Of a DNA stretch of 39,070 nt, positions 1-7,432 are shown piece after piece. The stretch covers positions 1 through 39,070 of the forward strand of contig JACRER010000010.1 of assembly GCA_016234365.1 (NCBI GenBank), in the 5' to 3' direction. Under the pieces are notes generated by a model. It had not been told where the DNA came from and did no database searches. It saw only the letters and a program-made list of their open reading frames with translations. The position numbers and the translations under genes are program-made. Positions within the stretch are counted from its first letter, which is position 1, and each line of letters begins with the position of its first letter. The stretch is from Elusimicrobiota bacterium. Its GTDB lineage: Bacteria; Elusimicrobiota; Elusimicrobia; Elusimicrobiales; UBA9959.

Positions 1-95
1 GGTCAAAAAAATCCGCCCGAGCCCGCAACTCCCGCAGTTTCTCCGACGGAAAATTAAATTTTAATTTTATTTTCTGCCCGCCTAAGAGGAAGTTC
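1..95 (-). repeat. Left arm of 95-bp inverted repeat (copy of recombinase 3' coding sequence)
   Basis: These bases are the reverse complement of 1653-1747 with one mismatch (position 86). Read on the minus strand they encode the same C-terminal segment as the recombinase at 289-1800, and the single difference is synonymous (CTC for CTT, Leu). The repeat starts at the window edge, so its true length to the left cannot be seen. It may be the end of a second, oppositely oriented recombinase copy, the arm of an invertible segment, or an assembly fold-back at a contig end. Confidence 0.9.
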
Positions 96-109
96 AGCGC
101 TGACGCGCT

Positions 110-270
110 GGTAAACCGAGGAACGGTTTACCGAACCGATTTTAATTCCTTATGGCCGCCGGTGCGGCCGGCCCAGCGCTGCTGCGCCTGGCCGGCCTTA
201 CCAGCGGCAGGGAGTTGAAGAATTCGCACTTAAGTCCGGTTCAGCCCTGCTGGGCAAAACCGGACTTAAG
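110..270. promoter_or_regulatory. Three consecutive hairpins upstream of the recombinase
   Basis: Three inverted repeats lie in the 193-bp gap between the left repeat arm and the recombinase start. The first has a 9-bp stem at 110-118/124-132 with a 5-nt loop. The second has an 8-bp GC-only stem at 166-173/190-197, with a further four pairs inside it. The third has a perfect 13-bp stem at 229-241/258-270, whose loop contains a small internal stem. None is followed by a long T run, so they do not look like ordinary terminators. They could be recombinase binding sites, a structured 5' leader or remnants of an attachment region. The pairing is read directly; the role is unknown. Confidence 0.6.
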
Positions 271-288
271 AGCGGGGGAGGATAAGGT

Positions 289-1800
289 ATGGAGCAACTT
301 AATATGCGGTACTTTCTTTACGCGCGCAAATCCACTGATGAGGCGGACAAGCAGGTGCTGTCCATAGAGGCGCAGTTGGTGGAACTGCGCGAGTACGCCA
401 ACAAGGAGGGGCTGCCCATTGCCCGCGAATTCGTGGAAAGCAAGACCGCCAAAGAGCCGGGCCGCGAGGTCTTTAACGAGATGATGGCTAAGCTTGAGCA
501 GGGCGCGGCCGACGGCATAGTGGCCTGGCACCCCGACCGGCTGGCCCGCAATTCCGTGGACGGCGGGCGCATCATCTACCTGGTGGATACCGGCAGGATC
601 ACGAAGCTCAAGTTCCCGACCTTCTGGTTCGACCCCACGCCGCAGGGAAAGTTCATGCTCTCCATCGCTTTTGGGCAGAGTAAGTATTACGTGGACAATC
701 TCTCGGAGAACGTAAAGCGAGGGTTGCGCCAAAAACTCCGCAACGGTATCTGGCCTTCCTGGGCGCCAATGGGCTACCTTAACAATCAGGAAAATCACAC
801 TATCTACATAGACAAGGAGCGCGCGCCGCTTATCAAGAAAGCCTTTGAAATGTACGCCACCGGCAATTACTCGATACGAGAGCTCCGGCAGTTCCTGAAC
901 TCGTCCGGGCTTGTCGGGCGCAATCAAAAGAAGGCGCTGTCTATTGGCAACTGCCATTACTTTCTCCGCAATCCTATCTATTACGGCGTTATGCGCTACT
1001 ACGGCGAGGTTTACGAGGCCAAGCACGAGCCCATAATCTCCAAGGACGTATTTGAAAAATGCCAGGTGCTTCTTAAAAACAAGAGCAAGCCTAAGCAGAG
1101 GGGGTTCAAACCTTACGTTTACCGGGGCATTTTTCACTGCGAGCATTGCGGTTGCTTCATCACCACCGAGACGCAAAAGGGCCATAACTATTTGCGCTGC
1201 ACCAAACGGAAGAGCCCTTGTCCCGCGCGCTATACCCGCGAGGAGGAGGCCGACCGCCAGGTACGGGAAATCTTGAAAGGAGTTTCCTTACCCCCGGCCC
1301 TGGCCGCCGATGCTCTTGATAACATAAAAAAGGATAAAACTAAGGCGGCCCAGGCCGGGGAAGAAGCCGCCCAAAATCTGCGAGATAAGTTGGTTATCCT
1401 TAACGACCAATTGGGCAGGTTGCTGGATATGGTACTGCAAGGCTCCCTGACGCGGCCCGAGTACGCCCACAAGAAGGCCCAATTGGTCGATGAAAAAAAG
1501 GAAATCGAAAACAAACTCGCAGCTTTTGCGCGGGAGGAGAGTACGCGGAACGAACCGTTGAAAAGGTTCTATGAGCTCTGTGTTGTCGTCGGAGAGTCGG
1601 CGGTTACTGGAAGTTCGTCCGATAATCTGCAAATAATGAGAAAAATCGGTTCGAACTTCCTTTTAGGCGGGCAGAAAATAAAATTAAAATTTAATTTTCC
1701 GTCGGAGAAACTGCGGGAGTTGCGGGCTCGGGCGGATTTTTTTGACCCAGACTTTCACAACTCCATAAATTGGCGCCCTCTACGGGATTCGAACCCGTGA
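289..1800 (+). CDS. Large serine recombinase
   Basis: This 503-residue site-specific recombinase of the large serine family would cut and rejoin DNA through a 5'-phosphoserine. The N-terminal resolvase domain (about 7-150) has the YARKS motif with the probable nucleophile Ser15, and the arginine-containing DRLAR motif. The recombinase domain (about 160-270) follows. A zinc-ribbon-like segment (CEHC near 286, with two later cysteines) and a coiled-coil-rich C-terminus complete the usual order. Two starts are possible: 289, with a GGGGGAGG element at 273-280, and 304, with GGAG at 291-294, which begins MRYFLYARKS and fits the family better. The last 30 nt overlap the 3' end of tRNA-Glu on the other strand, so the final residues (WRPLRDSNP) are tRNA sequence read as protein. 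The gene is flanked by inverted repeats. Confidence 0.92.
   Translation: MEQLNMRYFLYARKSTDEADKQVLSIEAQLVELREYANKEGLPIAREFVESKTAKEPGREVFNEMMAKLEQGAADGIVAWHPDRLARNSVDGGRIIYLVDTGRITKLKFPTFWFDPTPQGKFMLSIAFGQSKYYVDNLSENVKRGLRQKLRNGIWPSWAPMGYLNNQENHTIYIDKERAPLIKKAFEMYATGNYSIRELRQFLNSSGLVGRNQKKALSIGNCHYFLRNPIYYGVMRYYGEVYEAKHEPIISKDVFEKCQVLLKNKSKPKQRGFKPYVYRGIFHCEHCGCFITTETQKGHNYLRCTKRKSPCPARYTREEEADRQVREILKGVSLPPALAADALDNIKKDKTKAAQAGEEAAQNLRDKLVILNDQLGRLLDMVLQGSLTRPEYAHKKAQLVDEKKEIENKLAAFAREESTRNEPLKRFYELCVVVGESAVTGSSSDNLQIMRKIGSNFLLGGQKIKLKFNFPSEKLRELRARADFFDPDFHNSINWRPLRDSNP
1653..1747 (+). repeat. Right arm of 95-bp inverted repeat
   Basis: This segment is inside the recombinase coding region near its 3' end and matches the reverse complement of 1-95 at 94 of 95 positions. 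With the left arm it brackets a 1557-bp segment (96-1652) holding the hairpins and most of the recombinase gene. Inversion between the arms would rebuild an intact recombinase reading frame on the opposite strand, because the arm carries the C-terminal codons. Confidence 0.9.
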
Positions 1801-1846
1801 TCTCTGCCTTGAAAGGGCAGCGTCCTAACCGCTAGACGAAGAGGGC
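1771..1846 (-). tRNA. tRNA-Glu (anticodon TTC)
   Basis: A full cloverleaf can be drawn on the minus strand. The acceptor stem pairs GCCCTCT with AGAGGGC. The D arm contains GTCTAGCGGTTAGGAC. The anticodon stem is CTGCC/GGCAG with loop CTTTCAA, giving anticodon TTC, and the T arm contains GGTTCGAATCC. The discriminator base is G and the 3' CCA is encoded, unlike tRNA-Leu in this window. The 3' half overlaps the end of the recombinase reading frame, as expected if a mobile element sits against the tRNA 3' end. Confidence 0.95.
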
Positions 1847-1876
1847 ACAAGAACTTCCTACTGCATAAAACCCGGC

Positions 1877-1904
1877 TTGCAAACCGGATTTTATTTTGTA
1901 GAAT
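1877..1904 (+). promoter_or_regulatory. Probable sigma70-type promoter for the envelope operon
   Basis: TTGCAA (1877-1882) and TAGAAT (1899-1904) are separated by 16 nt and lie about 50 nt before the ATG at 1957. The same ATTTTGTAGAAT string core occurs before tRNA-Leu at 8111. The box match is read from sequence; promoter activity is inferred. Confidence 0.5.
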
Positions 1905-1956
1905 CATAGTCTAGCAATTGACGTCGTCGGTGTCAAATTGGCCCGACGGGGGGAAA

Positions 1957-2832
1957 ATGACCGAAGAAAACCTGCAACAGCCAACGCCGCCGCCACCGCC
2001 TCCTCCTCCGCCCCAGCAGCCGGACGTTAACTCCGAACTGCAGCGCGCGCGCTCCGGCAACAAACTCCTTAAGATAGTGGCAGGCGTGCTGGCCGCCCTG
2101 TTCCTGCTGATGGCGGGCTCGGCTTTCTATATTTATCGCAAGGTAACGCAGACCAAGGCCGCCTTGGAAGAGGCTTTTGCCTCCGCGCCCAACCCCTTTC
2201 CTCAGGCGCTCCAGCCTGGCGGCGCCGCCGCGCCCGGGCAGGGCTTTGCCATGTTCCAGCAGAACGCCCCTCAGTCTTCGCTCGGGCTGGTGGGTTCAGT
2301 GCCGGGCGCGCAGCCCGGGATCGTTATGACGCCGGAGCAGAGCGACCGCGTTTACAAGGCCATGATGAAGTACGCGGACCGGCCCATCGTCAAGGATTTC
2401 ATGGCCGACCTCCGCAAGAACCCGGATATGGTCAAGGCTTTCGACAGCGCCAAGGGCGGCGGCAACCCCATGGCCGTGGTGGCGGCCATCCGTAACGCCA
2501 AGGGGATGGATGCCATAGTGGCCAAGTACGCCTACCGCCCGGAATTCCTTTCGCTGCTGATGGAAGTGATGAAGGACCCCGAGATAAAGCCGCTTATGGG
2601 CGCCATGCCCGGTATGCCCGGCGGGGCCCCGGCCATGCCAGGCGCCGGCCAGCCGGCAGTGCCCCAGGCGCCGGAACCCATGGAGGGCACCGTTTCCCCT
2701 GACGCCGCCGGTTCCGGCGGGGCGGGGGACTCCCCCATGACGCTGGATACGTCCGTGATAAGCGGCACCGCTTCGGAGCCGGCCGCTAAACCGGTGCGCC
2801 GCGGCGTCCCGCCACCGGTTGACACCCAATAA
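1957..2832 (+). CDS. Proline-rich single-pass membrane protein, function unknown
   Basis: I do not recognise a family for this 291-residue protein. The N-terminus carries a run of nine prolines (residues 11-19), then one hydrophobic segment (LLKIVAGVLAALFLLMAG, about 38-55). The large C-terminal part is probably extracytoplasmic: a helical region of about 100 residues, then a low-complexity Pro/Gly/Ala/Met tail. The ATG at 1957 is preferred over the in-frame TTG at 1918 because a G-rich SD-like stretch (1948-1953) precedes it and the protein then begins MTEEN. It is first in a same-strand run with the M23 peptidase and bactofilin, suggesting an envelope role. The polyproline stretch would be expected to need EF-P for translation. 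Confidence 0.75.
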   Translation: MTEENLQQPTPPPPPPPPPQQPDVNSELQRARSGNKLLKIVAGVLAALFLLMAGSAFYIYRKVTQTKAALEEAFASAPNPFPQALQPGGAAAPGQGFAMFQQNAPQSSLGLVGSVPGAQPGIVMTPEQSDRVYKAMMKYADRPIVKDFMADLRKNPDMVKAFDSAKGGGNPMAVVAAIRNAKGMDAIVAKYAYRPEFLSLLMEVMKDPEIKPLMGAMPGMPGGAPAMPGAGQPAVPQAPEPMEGTVSPDAAGSGGAGDSPMTLDTSVISGTASEPAAKPVRRGVPPPVDTQ

Positions 2833-2838
2833 TATAAT
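2833..2838 (+). promoter_or_regulatory. TATAAT box before the M23 peptidase gene
   Basis: A perfect TATAAT begins one base after the stop codon of the upstream gene and ends 18 nt before the ATG at 2857. If it is used, the mRNA leader would be only about a dozen nucleotides. No convincing -35 box is visible in the coding sequence upstream. Confidence 0.4.
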
Positions 2839-2856
2839 TAAGTTTAATAAACGGAT

Positions 2857-3837
2857 ATGTGGCTGAGAGCTTTGGCGCGCTTTTTCAAGAACGCGGCTAG
2901 GCCGGTGAGTATTTTTATAATACCTCACAACGGCATGCCGTCGTTGCGTTTTAACCTGCCGGTGCTGTTCCTGATGGTCTTCGGGGCGGTTTGGACCGCC
3001 ACCACCATCTGGGCCGGCTACATAGCGGGCCGCCACTTCGATTACTACGTTACCAAGGCCGACAACAAGATCCTGCGCACCAAGATGGCTTACGTCTCCG
3101 AGCAGGTGGAGAAGGGCCTGGCCTACCTTGAAATGACCAAGCGCACCGATTCCCAGCTGCGCAAGGTGCTGGGGATGGACCCGTCCATGCTGGGCAAACA
3201 GGAAGCGCTGGGCGGGCCGCAGGATTCCGACCTGGCCGACTTCCGGCGCCTGCTGGACGCCAAGGCCGCCGAGATAAAAGAGACCACGCTCAACAATTCC
3301 ATCCAGAAGATGCAGGACGAGTCGCGCAAGCGCCTGTCCAGCTACACCGAGATCACCCTTTACCTTACCGACCGGCATAACTCCGCGCGCGCCACGCCGT
3401 CCATCTGGCCCGCCGAGGGGCGCGTTACGTCGCAGTTCGGCTACCGCTTCCACCCGCTGCGCCTGTCCAACGAGTTCCATACCGGCATAGACATAGCCAA
3501 CGAGGCCGGCACGCCGGTCTACGCGGCCGCCGACGGCGTAGTGCGCCACTCCGGCTGGGCGCAGGGCTACGGCATGTGCGCCGTGGTGGACCACGGCTTC
3601 GGTTATTCCACGCTTTACGGGCATATGAGCGAGATAGTGGCCAAAGAAGGCACCGCCATCCGGCGCGGCCAGCTGGTGGGCCGCATGGGCTCTACGGGCA
3701 CTTCTACCGGCAACCACCTGCACTACGAGGTGTGGACCGGCGGCCTGCCGCGCGACCCCATGAAGTTCCTGCAGGCGGGCGCCAAGCGCGCCGGCAACTT
3801 CGCGGGGCTGTTCGACGGCATTTTCGGAGGACTGTAA
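2857..3837 (+). CDS. M23-family peptidoglycan endopeptidase, membrane anchored
   Basis: This 326-residue protein has an N-terminal transmembrane anchor (about 30-52), a coiled-coil-like stalk (about 65-165) and a C-terminal LytM/M23 domain (about 180-305). The zinc ligands are visible as the H-x3-D motif HTGID (His208, Asp212) and the HLH motif (His287 and His289). These enzymes cleave peptide cross-links in peptidoglycan, in the periplasm of Gram-negative bacteria. A bactofilin gene follows after 4 nt. M23 peptidase plus bactofilin is a known pairing in cell-shape control (as with Csd1 and CcmA of Helicobacter). A role in local wall remodelling guided by the bactofilin scaffold is therefore likely, by analogy. 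Confidence 0.93.
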   Translation: MWLRALARFFKNAARPVSIFIIPHNGMPSLRFNLPVLFLMVFGAVWTATTIWAGYIAGRHFDYYVTKADNKILRTKMAYVSEQVEKGLAYLEMTKRTDSQLRKVLGMDPSMLGKQEALGGPQDSDLADFRRLLDAKAAEIKETTLNNSIQKMQDESRKRLSSYTEITLYLTDRHNSARATPSIWPAEGRVTSQFGYRFHPLRLSNEFHTGIDIANEAGTPVYAAADGVVRHSGWAQGYGMCAVVDHGFGYSTLYGHMSEIVAKEGTAIRRGQLVGRMGSTGTSTGNHLHYEVWTGGLPRDPMKFLQAGAKRAGNFAGLFDGIFGGL

Positions 3838-3841
3838 ACCT

Positions 3842-4261
3842 ATGGCAATGTTCAAGAACTCCAATATCAGTTTCGAATCCAAGAACGGCGACACCGTGAT
3901 AGGCACCGAGGCTTATTTCCAGGGCACGCTGACGGCCAAGGGGTCGCTGCGCATAGACGGCCGCGTGGACGGTTCCATTGTGGACGCCAAGATAGTTACC
4001 GTGGGCAAGTCTGGTAAGATCAAAGGGGATATCTCCTGCGAAGTCTGCTACGTCTGCGGCGAGGTGAAGGGCAACGTCACCGCGCTGGACCACGTAGAGG
4101 CGCTGGCCGGTTCCCGCGTGGACGGGGACCTGCGCGCGCCCCGCATAATGCTGGAGGAAGGCGCCGTGTTCAACGGCAACTGCTCCATGGAAACGCCCAA
4201 GAAGGGCGCCCGCGCGGAGGACCGCGCCGAGAAGTCCTATAAGACGGAGGCTGACCTGTAA
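3842..4261 (+). CDS. Bactofilin
   Basis: This 139-residue protein contains the bactofilin (DUF583) beta-helix, roughly residues 15-120, with repeated G-x-(I/V)-x-G turns such as GSLRIDGRVDGSI, GKSGKIKGDI and GEVKGNV. Bactofilins polymerise without nucleotides into cytoplasmic or membrane-associated filaments that position wall enzymes. The gene lies 4 nt after the M23 peptidase and its stop overlaps the next start (TAATG), so the three genes are probably translationally coupled. Unusually, the middle of the helix carries three close cysteines (CEVCYVC, about residues 66-72). Whether they bind metal or form disulfides is unknown. The charged C-terminal tail is typical of the family. Confidence 0.92.
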   Translation: MAMFKNSNISFESKNGDTVIGTEAYFQGTLTAKGSLRIDGRVDGSIVDAKIVTVGKSGKIKGDISCEVCYVCGEVKGNVTALDHVEALAGSRVDGDLRAPRIMLEEGAVFNGNCSMETPKKGARAEDRAEKSYKTEADL

Positions 4262-4959
4262 TGATCTCTTTTTTCTCCAAGTACCGCCGCATAGTTTTCA
4301 TAGTCACGGTAGCCATCTTCCTCGTCGGAGTGTTCGTGGGCCTGGGCGCCTACGTGTTTACGGGCGACTCCATGGGCGCCGTAGCCGACGTGGGCGGCTC
4401 CAAGATCCCGTACCAGCGTTTTGTAACGCAGGTCAACCGGGCCATGGCCACCTTCAAGGATTCCAATACCGAAGTTAACGAGGCGCTGTCGCGCACGGTG
4501 AAGCAGGAGATCTTCCGCGAGATGATAGTGGAGGAGCTGCTCAGCCAGCAGGGCGATAAGCTGGGGCTGCAGGTGCCCGACTTCGAGGTGGCCGTGGAAG
4601 TTCAGAATACGCCGGCGTTCCGCGAGAACGGGCAGTTCAGCCCGCGCGCCTATTACCAGGCCGTCTATAACGAATTCCAGATGTCCCCGTCGGAATACGA
4701 GGCGTGGCGCAAGAAGGCCCGCCTGGCCAGCAAGTTCAAGCAGTTCGTGTATACCAGCGTTAAAGTAACGCCGGAAGAGGCCGCCTCGGCCTATATTGCC
4801 AAGAACAAGAGCCTGAAGAATTTCGACAAGGAACGCGCCAAGTTCACCGACCAGCTGGCGCAGGAAAAATTCGGCAATATCGCTAACTACCTGCTGCGCC
4901 AGCTCACCGTGCGCCAGGAGATAAAGAGCTACCTGGAGCAGCGCGAACAGGGACGCTAG
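4261..4959 (+). CDS. SurA/PpiD N-terminal-like membrane protein lacking a PPIase domain
   Basis: This 232-residue protein has an N-terminal transmembrane helix (about 10-33). A region resembling the SurA_N/PpiD chaperone domain follows (about 42-190): a short beta segment (ADVGGSKIPYQRF), helices with the typical 'EEL...Q..KLGL.V' pattern, then 'F...G.FS...Y'. The parvulin peptidyl-prolyl isomerase domain that normally comes next is absent; the protein ends in a charged helical tail. It could be a periplasmic chaperone for envelope or outer-membrane proteins without isomerase activity. The start overlaps the bactofilin stop by one base. The stop is followed at once by the REP-like palindrome. 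Confidence 0.75.
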   Translation: MISFFSKYRRIVFIVTVAIFLVGVFVGLGAYVFTGDSMGAVADVGGSKIPYQRFVTQVNRAMATFKDSNTEVNEALSRTVKQEIFREMIVEELLSQQGDKLGLQVPDFEVAVEVQNTPAFRENGQFSPRAYYQAVYNEFQMSPSEYEAWRKKARLASKFKQFVYTSVKVTPEEAASAYIAKNKSLKNFDKERAKFTDQLAQEKFGNIANYLLRQLTVRQEIKSYLEQREQGR

Positions 4960-4969
4960 GCCGGACGGG

Positions 4970-5022
4970 AAAAGGGGACAGGCTGCTTTTTTTCCGGAAA
5001 AAGTAGCCTGTCCCCTTTTTTT
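4970..5022. repeat. REP-like palindrome that may also terminate transcription
   Basis: An almost perfect inverted repeat pairs 4970-4984 with 5005-5019 (15 bp), and the stem continues inward through a G-T pair, a C-G pair and five A-T pairs to a short loop around CCGG. The arms carry GGGGACAGGCT and AGCCTGTCCCC, bordered by A and T runs. The T run extends to 5022, so on the plus strand it also has the shape of an intrinsic terminator. The arm sequence resembles REP-type extragenic palindromes associated with REP/IS200-like (RAYT) transposases; no such transposase is in this window. It touches the next start codon at 5023. Confidence 0.8.
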
Positions 5023-5748
5023 ATGATCGAGATACACAACCTTACCAAAAGCTTCGGCACGTTCAAGGCCGTGGACGGCCTTAACCTGCGCGTGGCGCCC
5101 GGCGAGATCTTCGGTTTCCTGGGGCCCAACGGCGCCGGCAAGACCACCACGGTAAAGATCCTCTCCGGCATCATGCGCCCCACCTCCGGGCGCGTGAGCG
5201 TGGCCGGGTTCGACCTGGCCCGCGACCCTCTGGCGGCCAAGCGCGCGCTGGCCTACATCCCCGACGAGCCTTTTGTGTATCCCAAGCTGACCGGCTGGGA
5301 ATTTTTGCGCTTTATAGGCGACCTTTACGCCGTGCCCCCGGCCGAGCAGAAAAAGCGCATCCCGGAGCTGCTGGAGACCTTCGAACTTACGGATTCGGCC
5401 GGCGAACTGCTGGAGGGGTACTCCCACGGCATGAAGCAGAAACTTCTTATCGCCAGCGTCCTGCTGCGCCGCCCCAGGGCGGTGCTGTTCGACGAGCCTA
5501 CCGTGGGCCTGGACCCCAAGAGCATCCGCCGCTTCAAGACGCTGCTTGCCGACATCGCCCGCGAGGGGGCGGCGGTGTTCATGTGTACCCATATCCTTGA
5601 TATGGCCGAAAAGCTCTGCCACACGGTAGGCATTATCTACCGCGGGCGCCTGGTGGCGCGCGGCACGGTGGCCGAGGTCAAGAAAATGGCGTCGGGCTCG
5701 GCGGGCGAGCGCTCGCTCGAGGACGTCTTCCTGGAGCTGACCGCCTGA
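5023..5748 (+). CDS. ABC transporter ATP-binding protein
   Basis: This 241-residue ATPase of the ABC-2 type contains Walker A (GPNGAGKTT, residues 34-42), a variant signature YSHGM (133-137) in place of LSGGQ, Walker B (VLFDEP, 154-159) and the switch histidine His190. It begins MIEIHNLTKSFG as such subunits normally do, so the start at 5023 is firm. No Shine-Dalgarno sequence is possible, because the REP-like palindrome ends immediately before the ATG. The membrane subunit follows after 2 nt. Together they should form an exporter for a lipid, glycan or peptide; the substrate cannot be told from sequence. Confidence 0.93.
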   Translation: MIEIHNLTKSFGTFKAVDGLNLRVAPGEIFGFLGPNGAGKTTTVKILSGIMRPTSGRVSVAGFDLARDPLAAKRALAYIPDEPFVYPKLTGWEFLRFIGDLYAVPPAEQKKRIPELLETFELTDSAGELLEGYSHGMKQKLLIASVLLRRPRAVLFDEPTVGLDPKSIRRFKTLLADIAREGAAVFMCTHILDMAEKLCHTVGIIYRGRLVARGTVAEVKKMASGSAGERSLEDVFLELTA

Positions 5749-5750
5749 CC

Positions 5751-7418
5751 ATGCTGGGCCTCCTGCTGGCCCGCAAGGGCCGTACCTTCATTAACACGCT
5801 GCTCGCGCTGCGCGGGTGGCGCCTGGCCAAGAACGCCATGTTCGGCGGGGTGGGCGCCCTTATGCTTTCCGCCCTTTACGCCGGGTTCTGGCGCCTGCTC
5901 AACTACCTGGAAGGCGTGCAGCTGATAGGCCCCATGCTTTCCTGGAAGCTCACCTCCATGGTGCTCCTGATGACGTTCACCATGGTCATAGTCTCGTCCA
6001 TAATCATCTCCATGTCCACGCTGTACTATTCCTTCGACCTTAAATTCCTGTTCTCGTGCCCGCTTAACCTGCGCTCCATCTTCATGGATAAGGCGCTGGA
6101 AACGGTGTTCTACTCGTCGTGGACGCTGGTGCTGGCCATCCTGCCCTACATCCTGGCCCTTGGGCGCATAAAGGCGCTGGGCGCTGGCTTTTACCTGGCT
6201 TACTGCGGCCTCATGGTGCCGTTCGTAATGCTGGCGGGTGCCGCCGGTATTATTTTCAGCATGACGGTGATGTACCTGTTCCCGTCGTCGCGCACCCGCG
6301 ACATCACCTGGCTGCTGGGCAGCCTGTCGGTGGCGTTCGTGTACGTGATGTTCCGGTTCTCCAAACCCGAGAAACTGCTCCGGCCCGATTCGCTGGAGGT
6401 GGTGGCGCAGTACATCCAGTACCTGCAGTCCCCTACGGCGCCGTACCTGCCGTCCTGGTGGGTTACCAAGGCCATGACGGCCTACTCCGCCGGGCATTGG
6501 CCGGCTTTTTGGCTGAGCGCGCTGGTGCTGTGCGGCGCGGCCGCCGCGGTCTACGGGTTCATCTATTTCCTCTCCGGGCGGCTCTATATGCGCGGCTTCA
6601 GCGGCGCGCAGGGCTCGCCGCGTTTCCGCGGCGGGAGGGCTACGCTGCCGGAGCAAAAACTGGCGCAGCGCTTCCCGGCCCTGCGGATACCACTCACGCT
6701 TTACTGGAAAGACCGCCTGGCGCTGGGGCGCGACGCGCGCTACTGGTCCCAGATCATCCTTATCGCCGCGCTTATAGCGGTGTACCTCTTCAGTATCCGG
6801 CAGCTGCCGCTGGATACGCCGGATATCAGGAGCCTGGTGTCGTTCCTCAACGTCGGGGTGGCCGGTTTCGTGGTGGCCGCCATAGGCCTGCGGTTCACTT
6901 TCCCGGCCATCAGCCTGGAGGGCAACAGTTTCTGGCTCCTTAAGTCCGCGCCGGCCGGCACGGCCGAGATAATGCGCGAAAAGCTTATGGTTTCCATGGT
7001 GCCGTCCGCGCTGATAGGCCTTATCCTCATCACTATCTCCAACCACCTGCTCAACGCCGACCTCTTTGTGTCGCTGCTGTCCGCTTTCACCATCCTGACT
7101 GCGTCTTTGGTGATCTCGGTCATGGGTATAGGCCTGGGCGCGGTCTTCCCGGATTTTAAAGTGGAGAATATCCACCAGCTGGAGTCGTCTTACGGCGGTT
7201 TTTTGTACATGGCCTGCGCTATGGGCTACCTCTCGCTCGTCGTGGCGGTGGAGGCGTGGCCGGTGCAGATGCATTTTGCGCAGCGCTTTGGCCGGGCGCA
7301 CGCGTGGGACCCGGCCGGCGTGGCGCTGTGCGCCGGAGTGTTCTTGCTTTTGAATTTTACCGCGGTCTACGTGCCGTGGAAAATAGGCCTGCGCAACCTG
7401 GAGCGCTACGAGGTCTGA
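5751..7418 (+). CDS. ABC exporter membrane subunit (PF16962-like)
   Basis: This 555-residue polytopic protein has about a dozen hydrophobic segments spread over its length, for example near 30-50, 65-95, 120-150, 155-180 and 330-350, with more in the final third. The size and the position directly after an ABC-2 type ATPase fit the 'putative ABC exporter' family of large permeases. It starts 2 nt after the ATPase stop, so the two are co-translated. A cytoplasmic loop rich in Arg and Gly lies near 280-300. The substrate is unknown. The following gene is a periplasmic polysaccharide deacetylase, so an envelope-polymer substrate is possible but not shown. Confidence 0.8.
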   Translation: MLGLLLARKGRTFINTLLALRGWRLAKNAMFGGVGALMLSALYAGFWRLLNYLEGVQLIGPMLSWKLTSMVLLMTFTMVIVSSIIISMSTLYYSFDLKFLFSCPLNLRSIFMDKALETVFYSSWTLVLAILPYILALGRIKALGAGFYLAYCGLMVPFVMLAGAAGIIFSMTVMYLFPSSRTRDITWLLGSLSVAFVYVMFRFSKPEKLLRPDSLEVVAQYIQYLQSPTAPYLPSWWVTKAMTAYSAGHWPAFWLSALVLCGAAAAVYGFIYFLSGRLYMRGFSGAQGSPRFRGGRATLPEQKLAQRFPALRIPLTLYWKDRLALGRDARYWSQIILIAALIAVYLFSIRQLPLDTPDIRSLVSFLNVGVAGFVVAAIGLRFTFPAISLEGNSFWLLKSAPAGTAEIMREKLMVSMVPSALIGLILITISNHLLNADLFVSLLSAFTILTASLVISVMGIGLGAVFPDFKVENIHQLESSYGGFLYMACAMGYLSLVVAVEAWPVQMHFAQRFGRAHAWDPAGVALCAGVFLLLNFTAVYVPWKIGLRNLERYEV

Positions 7419-7432
7419 CGCGGAGGAACTAC

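Noticed and set aside
5637-7301. A long antisense open frame (554 codons) opposite the ABC exporter
   Set aside because: It is opposite a well-supported membrane protein and has a composition (rich in Gln, Arg, His) expected of an antisense shadow in GC-rich DNA. Similar shadows lie opposite many genes here (for example 2296-3906, 4237-5622 and 23480-24610).
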